NCBI GenBank assembly: GCA_020633555.1
Contig: JACKDL010000029.1
Location: 1-64,000, forward strand
DNA length: 64,000 nucleotides
Source: Myxococcales bacterium
Lineage (GTDB): Bacteria > Myxococcota_A > Bradymonadia > UBA7976 > UBA1532
Direction: 5' to 3'
Below, piece by piece: positions 25,338-34,030 of the stretch. The notes beneath the pieces are model-generated. The model was not told the origin of the DNA, made no database searches, and saw only the letters and a program-made list of their open reading frames with translations. How positions within the stretch are numbered: the stretch's first letter is position 1; each line of letters begins with the position of its first letter. The position numbers and the translations under genes were made by a program.

Positions 25338-26390
25338 TCAGTGCCCGGGCGGGGGCATGGCGGGCATGCCGGGGGGCATCCCGGGCATCCCGCCCGGCAT
25401 GCCGGGCATGCCCATGCCACCGGGCATGCCCATGCCACCGGGCATGCCGCCGGGCTGGGGCGCGTCACCGCTCTTGATGAACTTGTCGGGGGTCTGGGTG
25501 AGCAGGCTGTCGACGGCGTACTTGCTGACCTTCACCACGAAGTCGCTGTCGTCGGCCTTCACGTAGTGGTGCTCGTCGACCTTGGCGCCCACCGTGTAGG
25601 TGGTGGTCTTGTCGCCGGCCACCAGCTCGACGGTGGTGCCGTTTGCCAGGCCGTACTCGGGCTTCACCGTCTTGCCCACGGGCTCCACGAGCTGAACCGA
25701 CCGGGCGGCGGACACGAACGCGTCGATGCGCGAGCTGTCGGTGGGGGCGTCGGGCGGCAGCTCGGTCACCGACCACTGGGTGCTCTCGTCTTTCACCAGC
25801 GTCACCGTGCCGGCGGGGTTGCGCACGGTGATGCGGGTGGGGTCTTCGACCTTGATGTACTGGGTGTCGACGTAGGTGCTGGCCCGGTCGCTCAGCGCCC
25901 AGGCCGACACCCCGCGGGCCAGGAACACCTCGCCCTGATCGGCCCGCCGCACGTGCACGCTGGTGCCCTTGGCGCCCCCGATCACCAGGTCGTGGGCCTT
26001 GCCGGCGGCGGTGAGCTGGACCTTCTTGTCGAACTCCCGCTCGCCCACCTTCAGCGCGTTGTGGCTGGTGGCGTGGGTGGCCACGGGCGCCCGCACCTTC
26101 AGGCCCGCCAGCTTGTTGACCACCTCGTCGACCTTCTCGGCCTTGGCGGGGTAGTCGTCTGCGGTGCTGACCACCCAGCCGTCGCCCTTCTTGGTCAGGG
26201 TCAGGGGCCTGGCGGGGCTGTCCTCGCTGCCCTTGTTGGTCAGCGTCACCGCGGTGACCGCCGCGGGCTCGAAGTCGAAGAACGGCCGCGCGGCGTCGCC
26301 GCTGGGGCCGCCGCGGGTACCCCAGGTCACGGCGGCCAGCGCCACCTGGGCCCCCAGGGCCACCGCCAGGATGGTGTTGGTGCGCTTCAT
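25338..26390 (-). CDS. DUF4340 protein with Met/Gly/Pro-rich tail
   Basis: 350 residues. One N-terminal membrane helix ('NTILAVALGAQVALAAVTWG'), then tandem beta-rich units of the DUF4340 type ('VTLTNKGSEDSPARPLTLTK', 'HDLVIGGAKGTSVHVRRADQ', 'TTTYTVGAKVDEHHYVKADD'), a periplasmic domain usually found next to gliding-type ABC systems. The last 40 residues are a low-complexity tail of GGMPGGMGMP units rich in Met. It starts one base after the stop of the GldFG gene and is the last gene of the three-gene ABC operon. Function within the complex is unknown. Confidence 0.8.
   Translation of the reverse strand: MKRTNTILAVALGAQVALAAVTWGTRGGPSGDAARPFFDFEPAAVTAVTLTNKGSEDSPARPLTLTKKGDGWVVSTADDYPAKAEKVDEVVNKLAGLKVRAPVATHATSHNALKVGEREFDKKVQLTAAGKAHDLVIGGAKGTSVHVRRADQGEVFLARGVSAWALSDRASTYVDTQYIKVEDPTRITVRNPAGTVTLVKDESTQWSVTELPPDAPTDSSRIDAFVSAARSVQLVEPVGKTVKPEYGLANGTTVELVAGDKTTTYTVGAKVDEHHYVKADDSDFVVKVSKYAVDSLLTQTPDKFIKSGDAPQPGGMPGGMGMPGGMGMPGMPGGMPGMPPGMPAMPPPGH
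25404..25439 (-). repeat. Two perfect 18-base tandem repeats in the Met-rich tail
   Basis: The unit gggcatgcccatgccacc occurs twice in a row, with a partial third copy to 25448. Each copy encodes Gly/Met/Pro. The block lies in the C-terminal tail of the DUF4340 gene and could change copy number by slippage. Confidence 0.8.
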
Positions 26391-26391
26391 G

Positions 26392-29265
26392 TCACGCCTC
26401 CCCCACGAGCTGGATGGGCTTGGCCAGCCGGCGCCGGGTCAGCCCCAGGAAGACCACGGCCGCCAGGGCCAGCAGCACGATGACGTAGTTGGCGATCTCG
26501 TAGCGGGTGCGCGTCTCGGGCTGCATGGGGCGCAGCGTGCGCGCGAAGGCGCCCGCCGAGCGGATCTGCAGCAGATCCGTGTCCGCCAGCGACCAGTCGA
26601 TGAGGTTGCGGATGAACAGCGGGTTGCCGCGGTAGGCCCCGCCGCCCACCTGCCGGGCGAGCTGGTTGATGATGTCGGCCATGAGCTCGCTGGAGCCCAC
26701 CACCACCAGCCGGGCCTCGGGGGTGGACTGCTTCAGGGTGCGCCCGGTGCGATCCGCCTTCTCGGCGAGGTCGCCCTCGGGCTTCGCGTCCTCGCCGAAC
26801 AGGGGCGAGGGCTTGTTGGCGAAGAAGCTGGGGAAGGTGCCCGTGAGGGCCACCGCCAGGTTCTGCCGCCCCGTCTTGGCCTCGGGATCCTTGCCGAAGC
26901 CCGCCTTGCCGTACTTCTGGAAGTCGGGCTGGAGCTGCGTGCTGGCCTGCAGCCAGGTGTCCTCGGAGCTCTTGAGCAGCACCTCGCCCTGCACGCCCTC
27001 GCGCTCCACAAGGTTCACCGGGCTGCCCCAGGTGACCGCCAGGCTGGTCAGGCCCGCCAGGGTCGGGTGGCCCTCGGCGAAGCCGTCGCGGCGTACGTCG
27101 GCGAAGAACGGGTAGGGCACCAGCTCGATGCGCTCGAAGGCGAAGGGCCCCCGCTGCTCGCGCACGGGCACGGGGAAGCTGGTGTTCTGCGGATCCATCA
27201 CGAAGCTCTGCTCCACCCGGGCCCCGTAGGCCTCGAGCTGATCGAGCCAGGCGAGCTGCGTCTTGTTGGCGTTGATGCCGAAGCGGTCGGGCTTGATCTC
27301 GAAGGCGCCGGTCATGGCGATGACCGCGCCGCCCCGCATCAGGTACTGGTCTACGGCGAACTTCTGCTTGTCGGTCAGCTCGCCCGGCTTGCCCACCAGC
27401 AGCACGTCGATGTCGCCGGGGATGGCCCCGTCCTCGCCGTCCACCAGGCGCACCTGGAACTCGCTCGAGAGCAGGCCCTCGAGGCCGCGGAAGTCCCGCA
27501 CGGGGGCGGGCGGCGGGCCGTAGGGGTTCTGCTGGGCCGGCGGGCTGTCCTGCTTCGTCAGCAGGCCAATGGTCTTCAGGAAGCCGGGGGTCATCCGCTG
27601 GATGGCGGCCTCGATGTCGGTGCGCAGGTCGCTGTCACTCAGCTCGCCCTGCAGGAACACCGGCTCGGCCTTCTCGCCCATGGTCAGCAGGACGTACAGG
27701 TAGAAGTTCTTCTCGCCGAACAGGTCCACGGCCATGGGCCGGAAGCCGTACTTCTGCTGGATCTCGCGGGCCACGTTGGCGTCGCCGGCGGGGTCGATCT
27801 GCTCGAAGGTCAGCCGCCCGCCCGTCTTCTCGGCCAGCGCCTCGGCCACCTTCTTCAGGCGGGCGGGCACCTCCTCGAACTCCTTGGGCAGGTCGCCGCT
27901 GACGTAGGCGGTGAGCTTGGCGGTCTGGCCCGCGCGGGCCATCACCGCTTCGATGCTCTGGAAGCCCTGGGTCACCTTCTTGATGGACCTGGTGACGTCG
28001 TACTCCATGTTCCGCAGGCGGACGACCACCTCGTTGTCGTCGGCGTGGATCTCGATCAGGTCGTCGAAGCTCAGCACCTCGTACTCATCGCCGTAGCGGA
28101 TGAGCACGTGGAAGTAGCTGTTGACCACCGACTCCTCGTTGCGGCCGCTGATGCGGAAGGGCACCGACTTGATGCCGTACTGATCGTTGATCTCCTCCTC
28201 GACCTGGGGGTCGGCGTTGGGATCCACGAAGTTCAGCCGCACGTTGCCGCCGCCGCGCACCTCGTACTCGGTGAGGAAGTCGCGAATGCGCGGGATGAGC
28301 GGGCTGAGCAGCGGGTGGGTCTTCTGGCTGAAGTAGCCGGTGATGGTCAGCGGCTCGGCCAGCTCGGTCAGGATGTCCTCGGTGACCTGGCTGACGCTGT
28401 ACTCACCGTCGGCGGTCAGGTCGGCACGCACCTTGGTCACCGGGGCCAGCCACAGGTTCAGCGCCACCACGTTCAGGGCCGCCAGGGCCACCGCCAGGGT
28501 CATGGGGCGGCGCCGGCTCTCGCCGTCCTTCGGCTGGCTCTCCAGGCGCTTCAGCTCAAGGAAATGCACGTTCAGCGCCAGGAAGAAGGCGGTGAGGCTG
28601 CCGTAGTAGGCCAGGTCGCGCAGGTCCAGCACGCCGCGCTCGATGCTCTCGAAGCGGCTGCCGGTGCCGATGCTGCGCAGGATCTCGCCCGTCTGGTGGC
28701 CGAACAGCCCCACGATGCTCTCGGAGCCGATGAAGTACAGCAGGCTGCCCACGATGGCGGTGACCAGCAGGGCCACGATCTGGTTGTCGGTGCGGGCGCT
28801 GACGCACAGGCCGATGGCCAGGTAGGTGCTGGCCACGAGCAGCGCCGCCACATAGCCGCCGATGACGGGACCCCAGTCCAGGTCCCCCAGCAGGCTGACG
28901 GTGATGGGCAGCGGCAGGGTCAGCGCGAGGGCCACGCCGATGAGGCCCAGGCCGGCCACGAACTTGCCCAGCACCAGGTCGCGCGTCTTCAGGGGCAGGG
29001 TCAGCAGCACCTCCAGGGTGCCCATCTTCTGCTCCTCGCTCCACTGGCGCATGGTGACGGCCGCCACCAGGAAGATCAGCAGCAGCGGCAGCCAACTGAA
29101 GAGGGGCCGCACGTCCGCCAGGTTGCGCACGAAGAACTTGCTGGCGGTGAAGAAGATGAACAGCGTCGCCACCAGGAAGACGCCCAGGAAGATCAGCGCC
29201 ACCGGCGACAGGAAGTAGCTGCGCAGCTCCTTGCGGGCGGTGGTCTTGATGCTCGCGAGGTTCAC
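26392..29265 (-). CDS. Fused ABC-2 permease and GldG-type auxiliary protein
   Basis: 957 residues from GTG 29265, directly abutting the stop of the ATPase gene. Residues 1-245 are a six-helix ABC-2 permease ('KTTARKELRSYFLSPVALIF', 'EEQKMGTLEVLLTLPLKTRD'), equivalent to GldF. A further helix (about 255-275) leads into a long periplasmic GldG/ABC auxiliary domain ('KVRADLTADGEYSVSQVTED', 'LTITGYFSQKTHPLLSPLIP', 'VDVLLVGKPGELTDKQKFAV'-like segment, 'ARLVVVGSSELMADIINQLA'), closed by one C-terminal helix and 'GLTRRRLAKP'. In Bacteroidetes GldF and GldG are separate gliding proteins; here they are one chain. The substrate is unknown; export or assembly of an envelope component is likely. Confidence 0.85.
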   Translation of the reverse strand: MNLASIKTTARKELRSYFLSPVALIFLGVFLVATLFIFFTASKFFVRNLADVRPLFSWLPLLLIFLVAAVTMRQWSEEQKMGTLEVLLTLPLKTRDLVLGKFVAGLGLIGVALALTLPLPITVSLLGDLDWGPVIGGYVAALLVASTYLAIGLCVSARTDNQIVALLVTAIVGSLLYFIGSESIVGLFGHQTGEILRSIGTGSRFESIERGVLDLRDLAYYGSLTAFFLALNVHFLELKRLESQPKDGESRRRPMTLAVALAALNVVALNLWLAPVTKVRADLTADGEYSVSQVTEDILTELAEPLTITGYFSQKTHPLLSPLIPRIRDFLTEYEVRGGGNVRLNFVDPNADPQVEEEINDQYGIKSVPFRISGRNEESVVNSYFHVLIRYGDEYEVLSFDDLIEIHADDNEVVVRLRNMEYDVTRSIKKVTQGFQSIEAVMARAGQTAKLTAYVSGDLPKEFEEVPARLKKVAEALAEKTGGRLTFEQIDPAGDANVAREIQQKYGFRPMAVDLFGEKNFYLYVLLTMGEKAEPVFLQGELSDSDLRTDIEAAIQRMTPGFLKTIGLLTKQDSPPAQQNPYGPPPAPVRDFRGLEGLLSSEFQVRLVDGEDGAIPGDIDVLLVGKPGELTDKQKFAVDQYLMRGGAVIAMTGAFEIKPDRFGINANKTQLAWLDQLEAYGARVEQSFVMDPQNTSFPVPVREQRGPFAFERIELVPYPFFADVRRDGFAEGHPTLAGLTSLAVTWGSPVNLVEREGVQGEVLLKSSEDTWLQASTQLQPDFQKYGKAGFGKDPEAKTGRQNLAVALTGTFPSFFANKPSPLFGEDAKPEGDLAEKADRTGRTLKQSTPEARLVVVGSSELMADIINQLARQVGGGAYRGNPLFIRNLIDWSLADTDLLQIRSAGAFARTLRPMQPETRTRYEIANYVIVLLALAAVVFLGLTRRRLAKPIQLVGEA

Positions 29266-30210
29266 TTAGGCCGCCTCCTTCGCCCGGTCCACGTGGCGCG
29301 CCATCAGGTCGCGGAAGACGTTCTCCAGGCTGGGGGTCTCGGCGCCCACGGCGCGCACCGTCCAGCCCGCGTCCACGGCGGCCTTCACGATGGCCGCGCT
29401 GGGGTCGCTGCCCTTGGCGCACTGGATCCGCCAGCGCGACACGCCCTTGGGCGCGTCGTCGCGGCGCACGTGCTCGACGCCCTCCAGCTTCTTCAGGGTC
29501 TTCTCGACGGCGCTGGCCTCGCCCTCCAGCTCCAGCCGAACGGTGTTGCTCGCCAGCATGCCCTCGAGGGTGTCGTCGGCGGCCAGGTGGCCGTCGATGA
29601 GCACGACCACCCGGTTACACACCGCCTCGATCTCCGAGAGGATGTGCGTGGACAGGATGATGGTGGTGTCCTGGGCCAGCCGGCGGATGAGGCTGCGGAT
29701 CTCGACGATCTGCACGGGGTCCAAGCCGTTGGTGGGCTCGTCCAGCACCAGCACCTCGGGCTTGTGCAGTATGGCCTGGGCCAGGCCCACGCGCTGCCGG
29801 AAGCCCTTCGAAAGGGTGCCGATGGGCTGGGTCAGCCGCTTCTCGAGGCCGGTGGCGCGCACGGCGTACGACACCCGGGCCAGGCGGTCGGCGGCGGGGA
29901 TGCCCCGCAGCTCGGCCATCATCAGCAGGTACTCCTGCACCAGCATCTCGGGGTAGAGCGGGGCGCTCTCGGGCAGGTAGCCGATCTGGCGCTGGACCCC
30001 GATGCGGTCGGTGCGCACGTCCTTGCCGCCCACCGTGATGGTGCCCGCGGTGGGCTCCAGGTAGCCGGTCATGATCTTCATCACCGTGGTCTTGCCCGCG
30101 CCGTTGTGGCCCAGCAGGCCGACGATCTCGCCGCGCTGGACCTCGAAGGACACGCCGTCCACCGCTCGGATGTCGCCGTAGCGTTTCTCCAAGCCCTTGA
30201 CCGAAATCAT
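29266..30210 (-). CDS. ABC transporter ATPase (GldA-like)
   Basis: 314 residues from ATG 30210, with GGGAG ten bases upstream; longer in-frame starts exist but reach into unrelated sequence. Walker A 'GLLGHNGAGKTTVMKIMTGY', signature 'GTLSKGFRQRVGLAQAIL' (LSKGF, the form typical of ABC-2/GldA ATPases rather than LSGGQ), Walker B 'VLVLDEPTNGLDP', and the switch His in 'ILSTHILSEIEAV'. The C-terminal 80 residues are the regulatory extension usual for this group. First gene of the operon ATPase, permease-GldG, DUF4340, powering that complex at the inner membrane. Confidence 0.93.
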   Translation of the reverse strand: MISVKGLEKRYGDIRAVDGVSFEVQRGEIVGLLGHNGAGKTTVMKIMTGYLEPTAGTITVGGKDVRTDRIGVQRQIGYLPESAPLYPEMLVQEYLLMMAELRGIPAADRLARVSYAVRATGLEKRLTQPIGTLSKGFRQRVGLAQAILHKPEVLVLDEPTNGLDPVQIVEIRSLIRRLAQDTTIILSTHILSEIEAVCNRVVVLIDGHLAADDTLEGMLASNTVRLELEGEASAVEKTLKKLEGVEHVRRDDAPKGVSRWRIQCAKGSDPSAAIVKAAVDAGWTVRAVGAETPSLENVFRDLMARHVDRAKEAA

Positions 30211-30393
30211 GAGTTCGCTCCCATTCCCCCTGAGGTCGCGGCCGGTGCGAACCGCCGCGCCGCCGTCGATATTCCGTGCCGGGTCCGAGCGGCCCGCACG
30301 CCCGCTGGGGCGCCCGGCCGTCGGGATGCTCATGGATGGTCGGCACCCTTAAGCGCCGCGCGGGCGGATGCAACCGGCTTTTTTTTCTGGGCC

Positions 30394-30422
30394 TGCACCG
30401 GAACCCGGGCCGCTGCTAGATT
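30394..30422 (+). promoter_or_regulatory. Candidate extended -10 promoter for the repeat lipoprotein
   Basis: TGCTAGATT at 30414-30422 is an extended -10 element 35 bases before ATG 30457. TGCACC 17 bases upstream is a weak -35. The 246-base gap also carries a run of eight T (30379-30386) and must hold the promoter of the divergent ABC operon, which I could not place. Confidence 0.35.
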
Positions 30423-30456
30423 GCCCGGGAACGAGGGGAAACGCGGGGACTTCAGA

Positions 30457-33400
30457 ATGGCGAAGTGGTTGATTGTGGCGTTGGCCGCCGCGGCCGTGGG
30501 CTGCACCGAGGGCGGAGGCGGCACGAAGGTGGTCGGCGGCGACATGGGCGCCGTGGACGGGGGCGGGGCCGGCGGGGCCGGGGGCATGGGCGGCGCCGGT
30601 GGCGGCGGGCCCGTACCCCAGTGCGCAAACCGCATGGATGACGACGGCGACGGCGCGGTGGATCTGAACGATCCCGGCTGCGCCAACGCCCAGGACGACG
30701 ACGAGAGCGACGATCCGCCGCCACCCCAGTGCGCGAACGGCGAGGACGATGACGGCGACGGCGCCATCGACTTCCCGGCGGATCCGGGCTGCGCTTCGCG
30801 GCAGGACGTCGACGAGTCCGACGATCCGCCCGCGCCCGCTTGCAGCAACGGCGTGGACGATGATGCCGACGGCCTCGTCGACTTCCCCGAGGATCCGGGC
30901 TGCGGCTCCGCCCAGGACGACGACGAGTTCGACGACGGGGTGAACCTGCCTCAGTGCGGCGACGGCATCGACAACGACAATGACGGCATGGTGGACCTGT
31001 CGGACCCGGGCTGCGCGAGCCCGGCTGATCCGCGTGAGGCGGATCCCGATCAGCCGCCCGCCTGCAGCAACCGGGTGGATGACGACGGCGACGGCATCAT
31101 CGACTTCCCCGCCGAGCCCGGCTGCTCGGCGGCGGGCGATGAGGACGAAGCGGATCCTGCCCAGCCCCCCCAGTGCGCCAACGGCCTGGACGACGACGGC
31201 GACGGCCAGGTGGACTACCCCCTGGACCCGGGCTGCGCGGGCGTGGGCGACCGCGATGAGGTGGATCCGCCCGTGATCCCCGCCTGCGCCGATGGGGTGG
31301 ACAACGACCGCGACGGCGCCACCGACTACCCCGAGGACCGCGGCTGCAGCGCCGCGGCCGACGGCAGCGAGTTGGGCGCCTGCGGCGTGGTGTACGACGC
31401 CGTGGAGCTGGAGGCGGGGCGGACCCTGCTGGGCGACTCCCGGCGCGGCAGCTTCGAGAGCGAGGGCTCGTGCGGCGGGCGCGGCGCGCCCGAGGTGGTG
31501 TTCAGCTATCGGCTGGACCGGGCCGTCGAGGCGCTGGTGATCCGGACCGACCTGCCCGAGACCCAGGTGGAGACCACGCTGTACGTGCGGCGGGCCTGCC
31601 TGGACCCCGCCAGCGAGCTGGCCTGCGTGCGCGAGCCCATGAACGACGGGGTGGCCGGCAATGTGCTGACCCTCCAGCGGCCCACGGCGGGCGACTACTA
31701 TATCTTCCTGGACGGGGCGGGCGGCCGCGGCGGCGACTTCGCCCTGGCCGTCGAGGAGGTGCCCCTGGCGCAGTGCCTCAACGGCATCGACGACGACGGC
31801 GACGGGCGGCGGGACTACCCCAATGACCCCGGCTGCCAGCGCCCCGAGGACCGCGACGAGACCGATCCGCTGACGCCGCCGGCGTGCGCGAACGACGAGG
31901 ACGACGACGGTGACGGGCAGGTGGATCACCCGCTGGACCCCGGCTGCTCCTCGGCGGCGGACGACGACGAGACCGACCAGTGCGGCCCGGGCGTGCGCTT
32001 CGAGGACTACCCGGTGGGGCAAGCGTCGGTGCGCTTCGACACCTCGGTGGACGGCACGAACCAGTTCGTGGGCTCGTGCGGCGGGCGGGGCGCGGCCGAG
32101 AAGGTGCTGCGCTATGTGAACCCCTTCAACGCCGAGGTGGTGTTCAGCGTCGACCACGAGGAGACCATCGAGAACACCATCGTCTACCTGCGCACCGACT
32201 GCGTGAACCAGAACGCCGAGCTGGGCTGCGACACCGGGGCCGCCGCGCTGCCGAACCAGCCCGCCAGCACCAAGGGCACCCTGCGCATCGACCGGCTGCC
32301 GCCGGGCGAGTTCTTCCTCATCGTGGACCACGCCTTCGGCATGGGCGGCCCCGTGAAGCTGTCGGTGACCGTGGAGCGCCTGCCGCCGGGCTGCAGCGAC
32401 GGCATCGACAACGACGAAGATGGCCGCGTGGACGCCGACGACGCCGGCTGCGAAGGGCCGAACGACGAGGACGAGCGCGATCCCGAGGACCCGCCGGTGT
32501 GCTTCGACGGGGTGGATCAGGACGCCGACGGCCTCATCGACTACCCCTATGATCCGGGCTGCGTGGCCAAGGGGGGCGCGAGCGAGGTGGATCCCGCCCA
32601 GCCCGCCCAGTGCAGCGACGGCATCGACAACGACGCCGACGGGGTCATCGACTTCCCGCGGGACGTGGGCTGCTTCGCGGCGTCCGACCCTGAGGAAGGC
32701 GGCGGCCGGCCCGCGTGCAGCAACCGCATCGACGACGATCAGGACGGCCTGACCGACTGGCCGCTGGACCCCGGCTGCTCGGCGCCCGGCGATCTGGGCG
32801 AGGCCGACGACGATCCGCCCCCGGCCTGCTGGGACGAGCTCGACAACGACCGCGATGGCCTGGTGGACTTCCCCTTCGATCCCGGCTGCGAGGGGGCCGG
32901 CGATCGCGACGAGGTGGATCCGGCGGTGCCCGCCCAGTGCAGCAACGGGCTGGACGATGACGGCGACGGCATCATCGACTTCCCGCGGGACCCCGGCTGC
33001 GCCGCGGCGGGGGAGGACGACGAGGCGGATCCCGCCTTCGCGCCCCAGTGCGCCAACGGCCGCGACGATGACGGCAACGGGCGCACCGACTGGCCCGATG
33101 ATCCCGGCTGCCGCTTCGCGGCGGACGACCGCGAGGCCCTGGACGGGCCCGTCCCCGCGCGGTGCAGCGACGGCGTGGACAACGACGACGATGGCCTGGT
33201 GGACCTGCGGGACCCCGGCTGCCAGGGCGCCCGCGACGACGACGAGGCGGATCTGGCCGAGGCGCCCTTCTGCGCCAACCAGATCGACGACGACGGCGAT
33301 GGCGCCATCGACTGGCCCGCGGACGACGGCTGCGCGGCCCAGGGCGATCAGTGCGAGCAGGCCGGCTACGGCATCTGCGACGGGGTCTGCGAGGACCTGG

Positions 33401-33951
33401 TGAACGACGAGGCCAACTGCGGCGTGTGTGGCCGCACCTGCGAGGCCGGCGTGGAGTGCATCGACGGCTTCTGCGGGGGGCTGTTCGTGTTCGAAGGCAT
33501 CCGCCAGAACGTGCCCGAGGTGGATCTGGGCGGCTGGGAGATCTGCCACCAGGACCGCTACGGCGACCGGCAGACCCAGGTGAACCAGATCCTGGCCAAC
33601 TGCGACGGCGAATACGTGATGTACGGCTGCCGCCAGGTGGGCCAGCCCAACTGGCAACTCCTGGCCATGGGCGAGCGGGACGAGGTGTTCCGCAACACCG
33701 GTGACCAGAACAACAACCTGAACAACCACAACGGCGTGGACTGGTACTTCAGCAGCGGCTACAGCATCGGCTTCGTGGGCCCCGGCACGGGCGTCTCGCG
33801 GAACTCCTGCGACACGGCCAACGCGTCGCCCGAGCTGCGCCTGTGCTGGCACACCAGCGGCGGGCTGCTGAGCGGTGGCTACCGCTGCGGCGCCCGCACC
33901 GGGCTCAACGGCGCCCAGGATTGGGAGCGCGTGGTCTTCACCTCGCGCTGA
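30457..33951 (+). CDS. Lipoprotein with 18 Asp-rich calcium-type repeats
   Basis: 1164 residues from ATG 30457. Lipoprotein signal 'WLIVALAAAAVGCTEGG', a Gly-rich linker, then 18 repeats of about 36 residues of the form C-x-N-G-x-D-D-D-x-D-G-x-x-D-x-P-x-D-P-G-C followed by an acidic D-x-D-E-x-D-P linker. The DxDxDGxxD core is the calcium-binding pattern of thrombospondin type 3-like and MopE-like repeats. Two larger domains starting 'GSCGGRGAPEVVFSY' and 'GSCGGRGAAEKVLRY' interrupt after repeats 7 and 9; they resemble PPC-type beta domains. After repeat 18 come a Cys module ('NCGVCGRTC') and a unique C-terminal domain with 'NNNLNNHNGVDWYFSSGY'. I infer a rigid, calcium-stabilised surface stalk carrying a C-terminal binding domain. 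Confidence 0.85.
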   Translation: MAKWLIVALAAAAVGCTEGGGGTKVVGGDMGAVDGGGAGGAGGMGGAGGGGPVPQCANRMDDDGDGAVDLNDPGCANAQDDDESDDPPPPQCANGEDDDGDGAIDFPADPGCASRQDVDESDDPPAPACSNGVDDDADGLVDFPEDPGCGSAQDDDEFDDGVNLPQCGDGIDNDNDGMVDLSDPGCASPADPREADPDQPPACSNRVDDDGDGIIDFPAEPGCSAAGDEDEADPAQPPQCANGLDDDGDGQVDYPLDPGCAGVGDRDEVDPPVIPACADGVDNDRDGATDYPEDRGCSAAADGSELGACGVVYDAVELEAGRTLLGDSRRGSFESEGSCGGRGAPEVVFSYRLDRAVEALVIRTDLPETQVETTLYVRRACLDPASELACVREPMNDGVAGNVLTLQRPTAGDYYIFLDGAGGRGGDFALAVEEVPLAQCLNGIDDDGDGRRDYPNDPGCQRPEDRDETDPLTPPACANDEDDDGDGQVDHPLDPGCSSAADDDETDQCGPGVRFEDYPVGQASVRFDTSVDGTNQFVGSCGGRGAAEKVLRYVNPFNAEVVFSVDHEETIENTIVYLRTDCVNQNAELGCDTGAAALPNQPASTKGTLRIDRLPPGEFFLIVDHAFGMGGPVKLSVTVERLPPGCSDGIDNDEDGRVDADDAGCEGPNDEDERDPEDPPVCFDGVDQDADGLIDYPYDPGCVAKGGASEVDPAQPAQCSDGIDNDADGVIDFPRDVGCFAASDPEEGGGRPACSNRIDDDQDGLTDWPLDPGCSAPGDLGEADDDPPPACWDELDNDRDGLVDFPFDPGCEGAGDRDEVDPAVPAQCSNGLDDDGDGIIDFPRDPGCAAAGEDDEADPAFAPQCANGRDDDGNGRTDWPDDPGCRFAADDREALDGPVPARCSDGVDNDDDGLVDLRDPGCQGARDDDEADLAEAPFCANQIDDDGDGAIDWPADDGCAAQGDQCEQAGYGICDGVCEDLVNDEANCGVCGRTCEAGVECIDGFCGGLFVFEGIRQNVPEVDLGGWEICHQDRYGDRQTQVNQILANCDGEYVMYGCRQVGQPNWQLLAMGERDEVFRNTGDQNNNLNNHNGVDWYFSSGYSIGFVGPGTGVSRNSCDTANASPELRLCWHTSGGLLSGGYRCGARTGLNGAQDWERVVFTSR
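30622..33345 (+). repeat. 18 degenerate tandem repeats of about 108-114 bases
   Basis: In-gene repeats encoding the Asp-rich Cys-bounded units. They occur in three blocks: seven, then two, then nine, separated by two inserted domains. Copies differ at many codons, so they are old rather than freshly expanded, although neighbouring units share long identical stretches around gacgacggcgacggc. Confidence 0.85.
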
Positions 33952-34030
33952 GCCTGCGCCGCCCAACCCCCGCCGCTTCGCCGCTGGGCTTGCGGCGTGG
34001 GCGGCAACCCCGGTATCCGTGGTTTCACCC

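Noticed and set aside
30379..30386. Run of eight T as a terminator
   Set aside because: Only a weak four-base stem lies before it and no plus-strand gene ends there; more likely promoter-region sequence.
26164..30456. Plus-strand frame running into the repeat lipoprotein gene from 26164
   Set aside because: It is the reverse of the GldFG, DUF4340 and ATPase genes; the lipoprotein signal at 30457 marks the true start.
30622..33345. Possible CRISPR array from regular spacing
   Set aside because: The units are protein-coding, 108-114 bases, degenerate and lack a constant repeat plus unique spacer structure.
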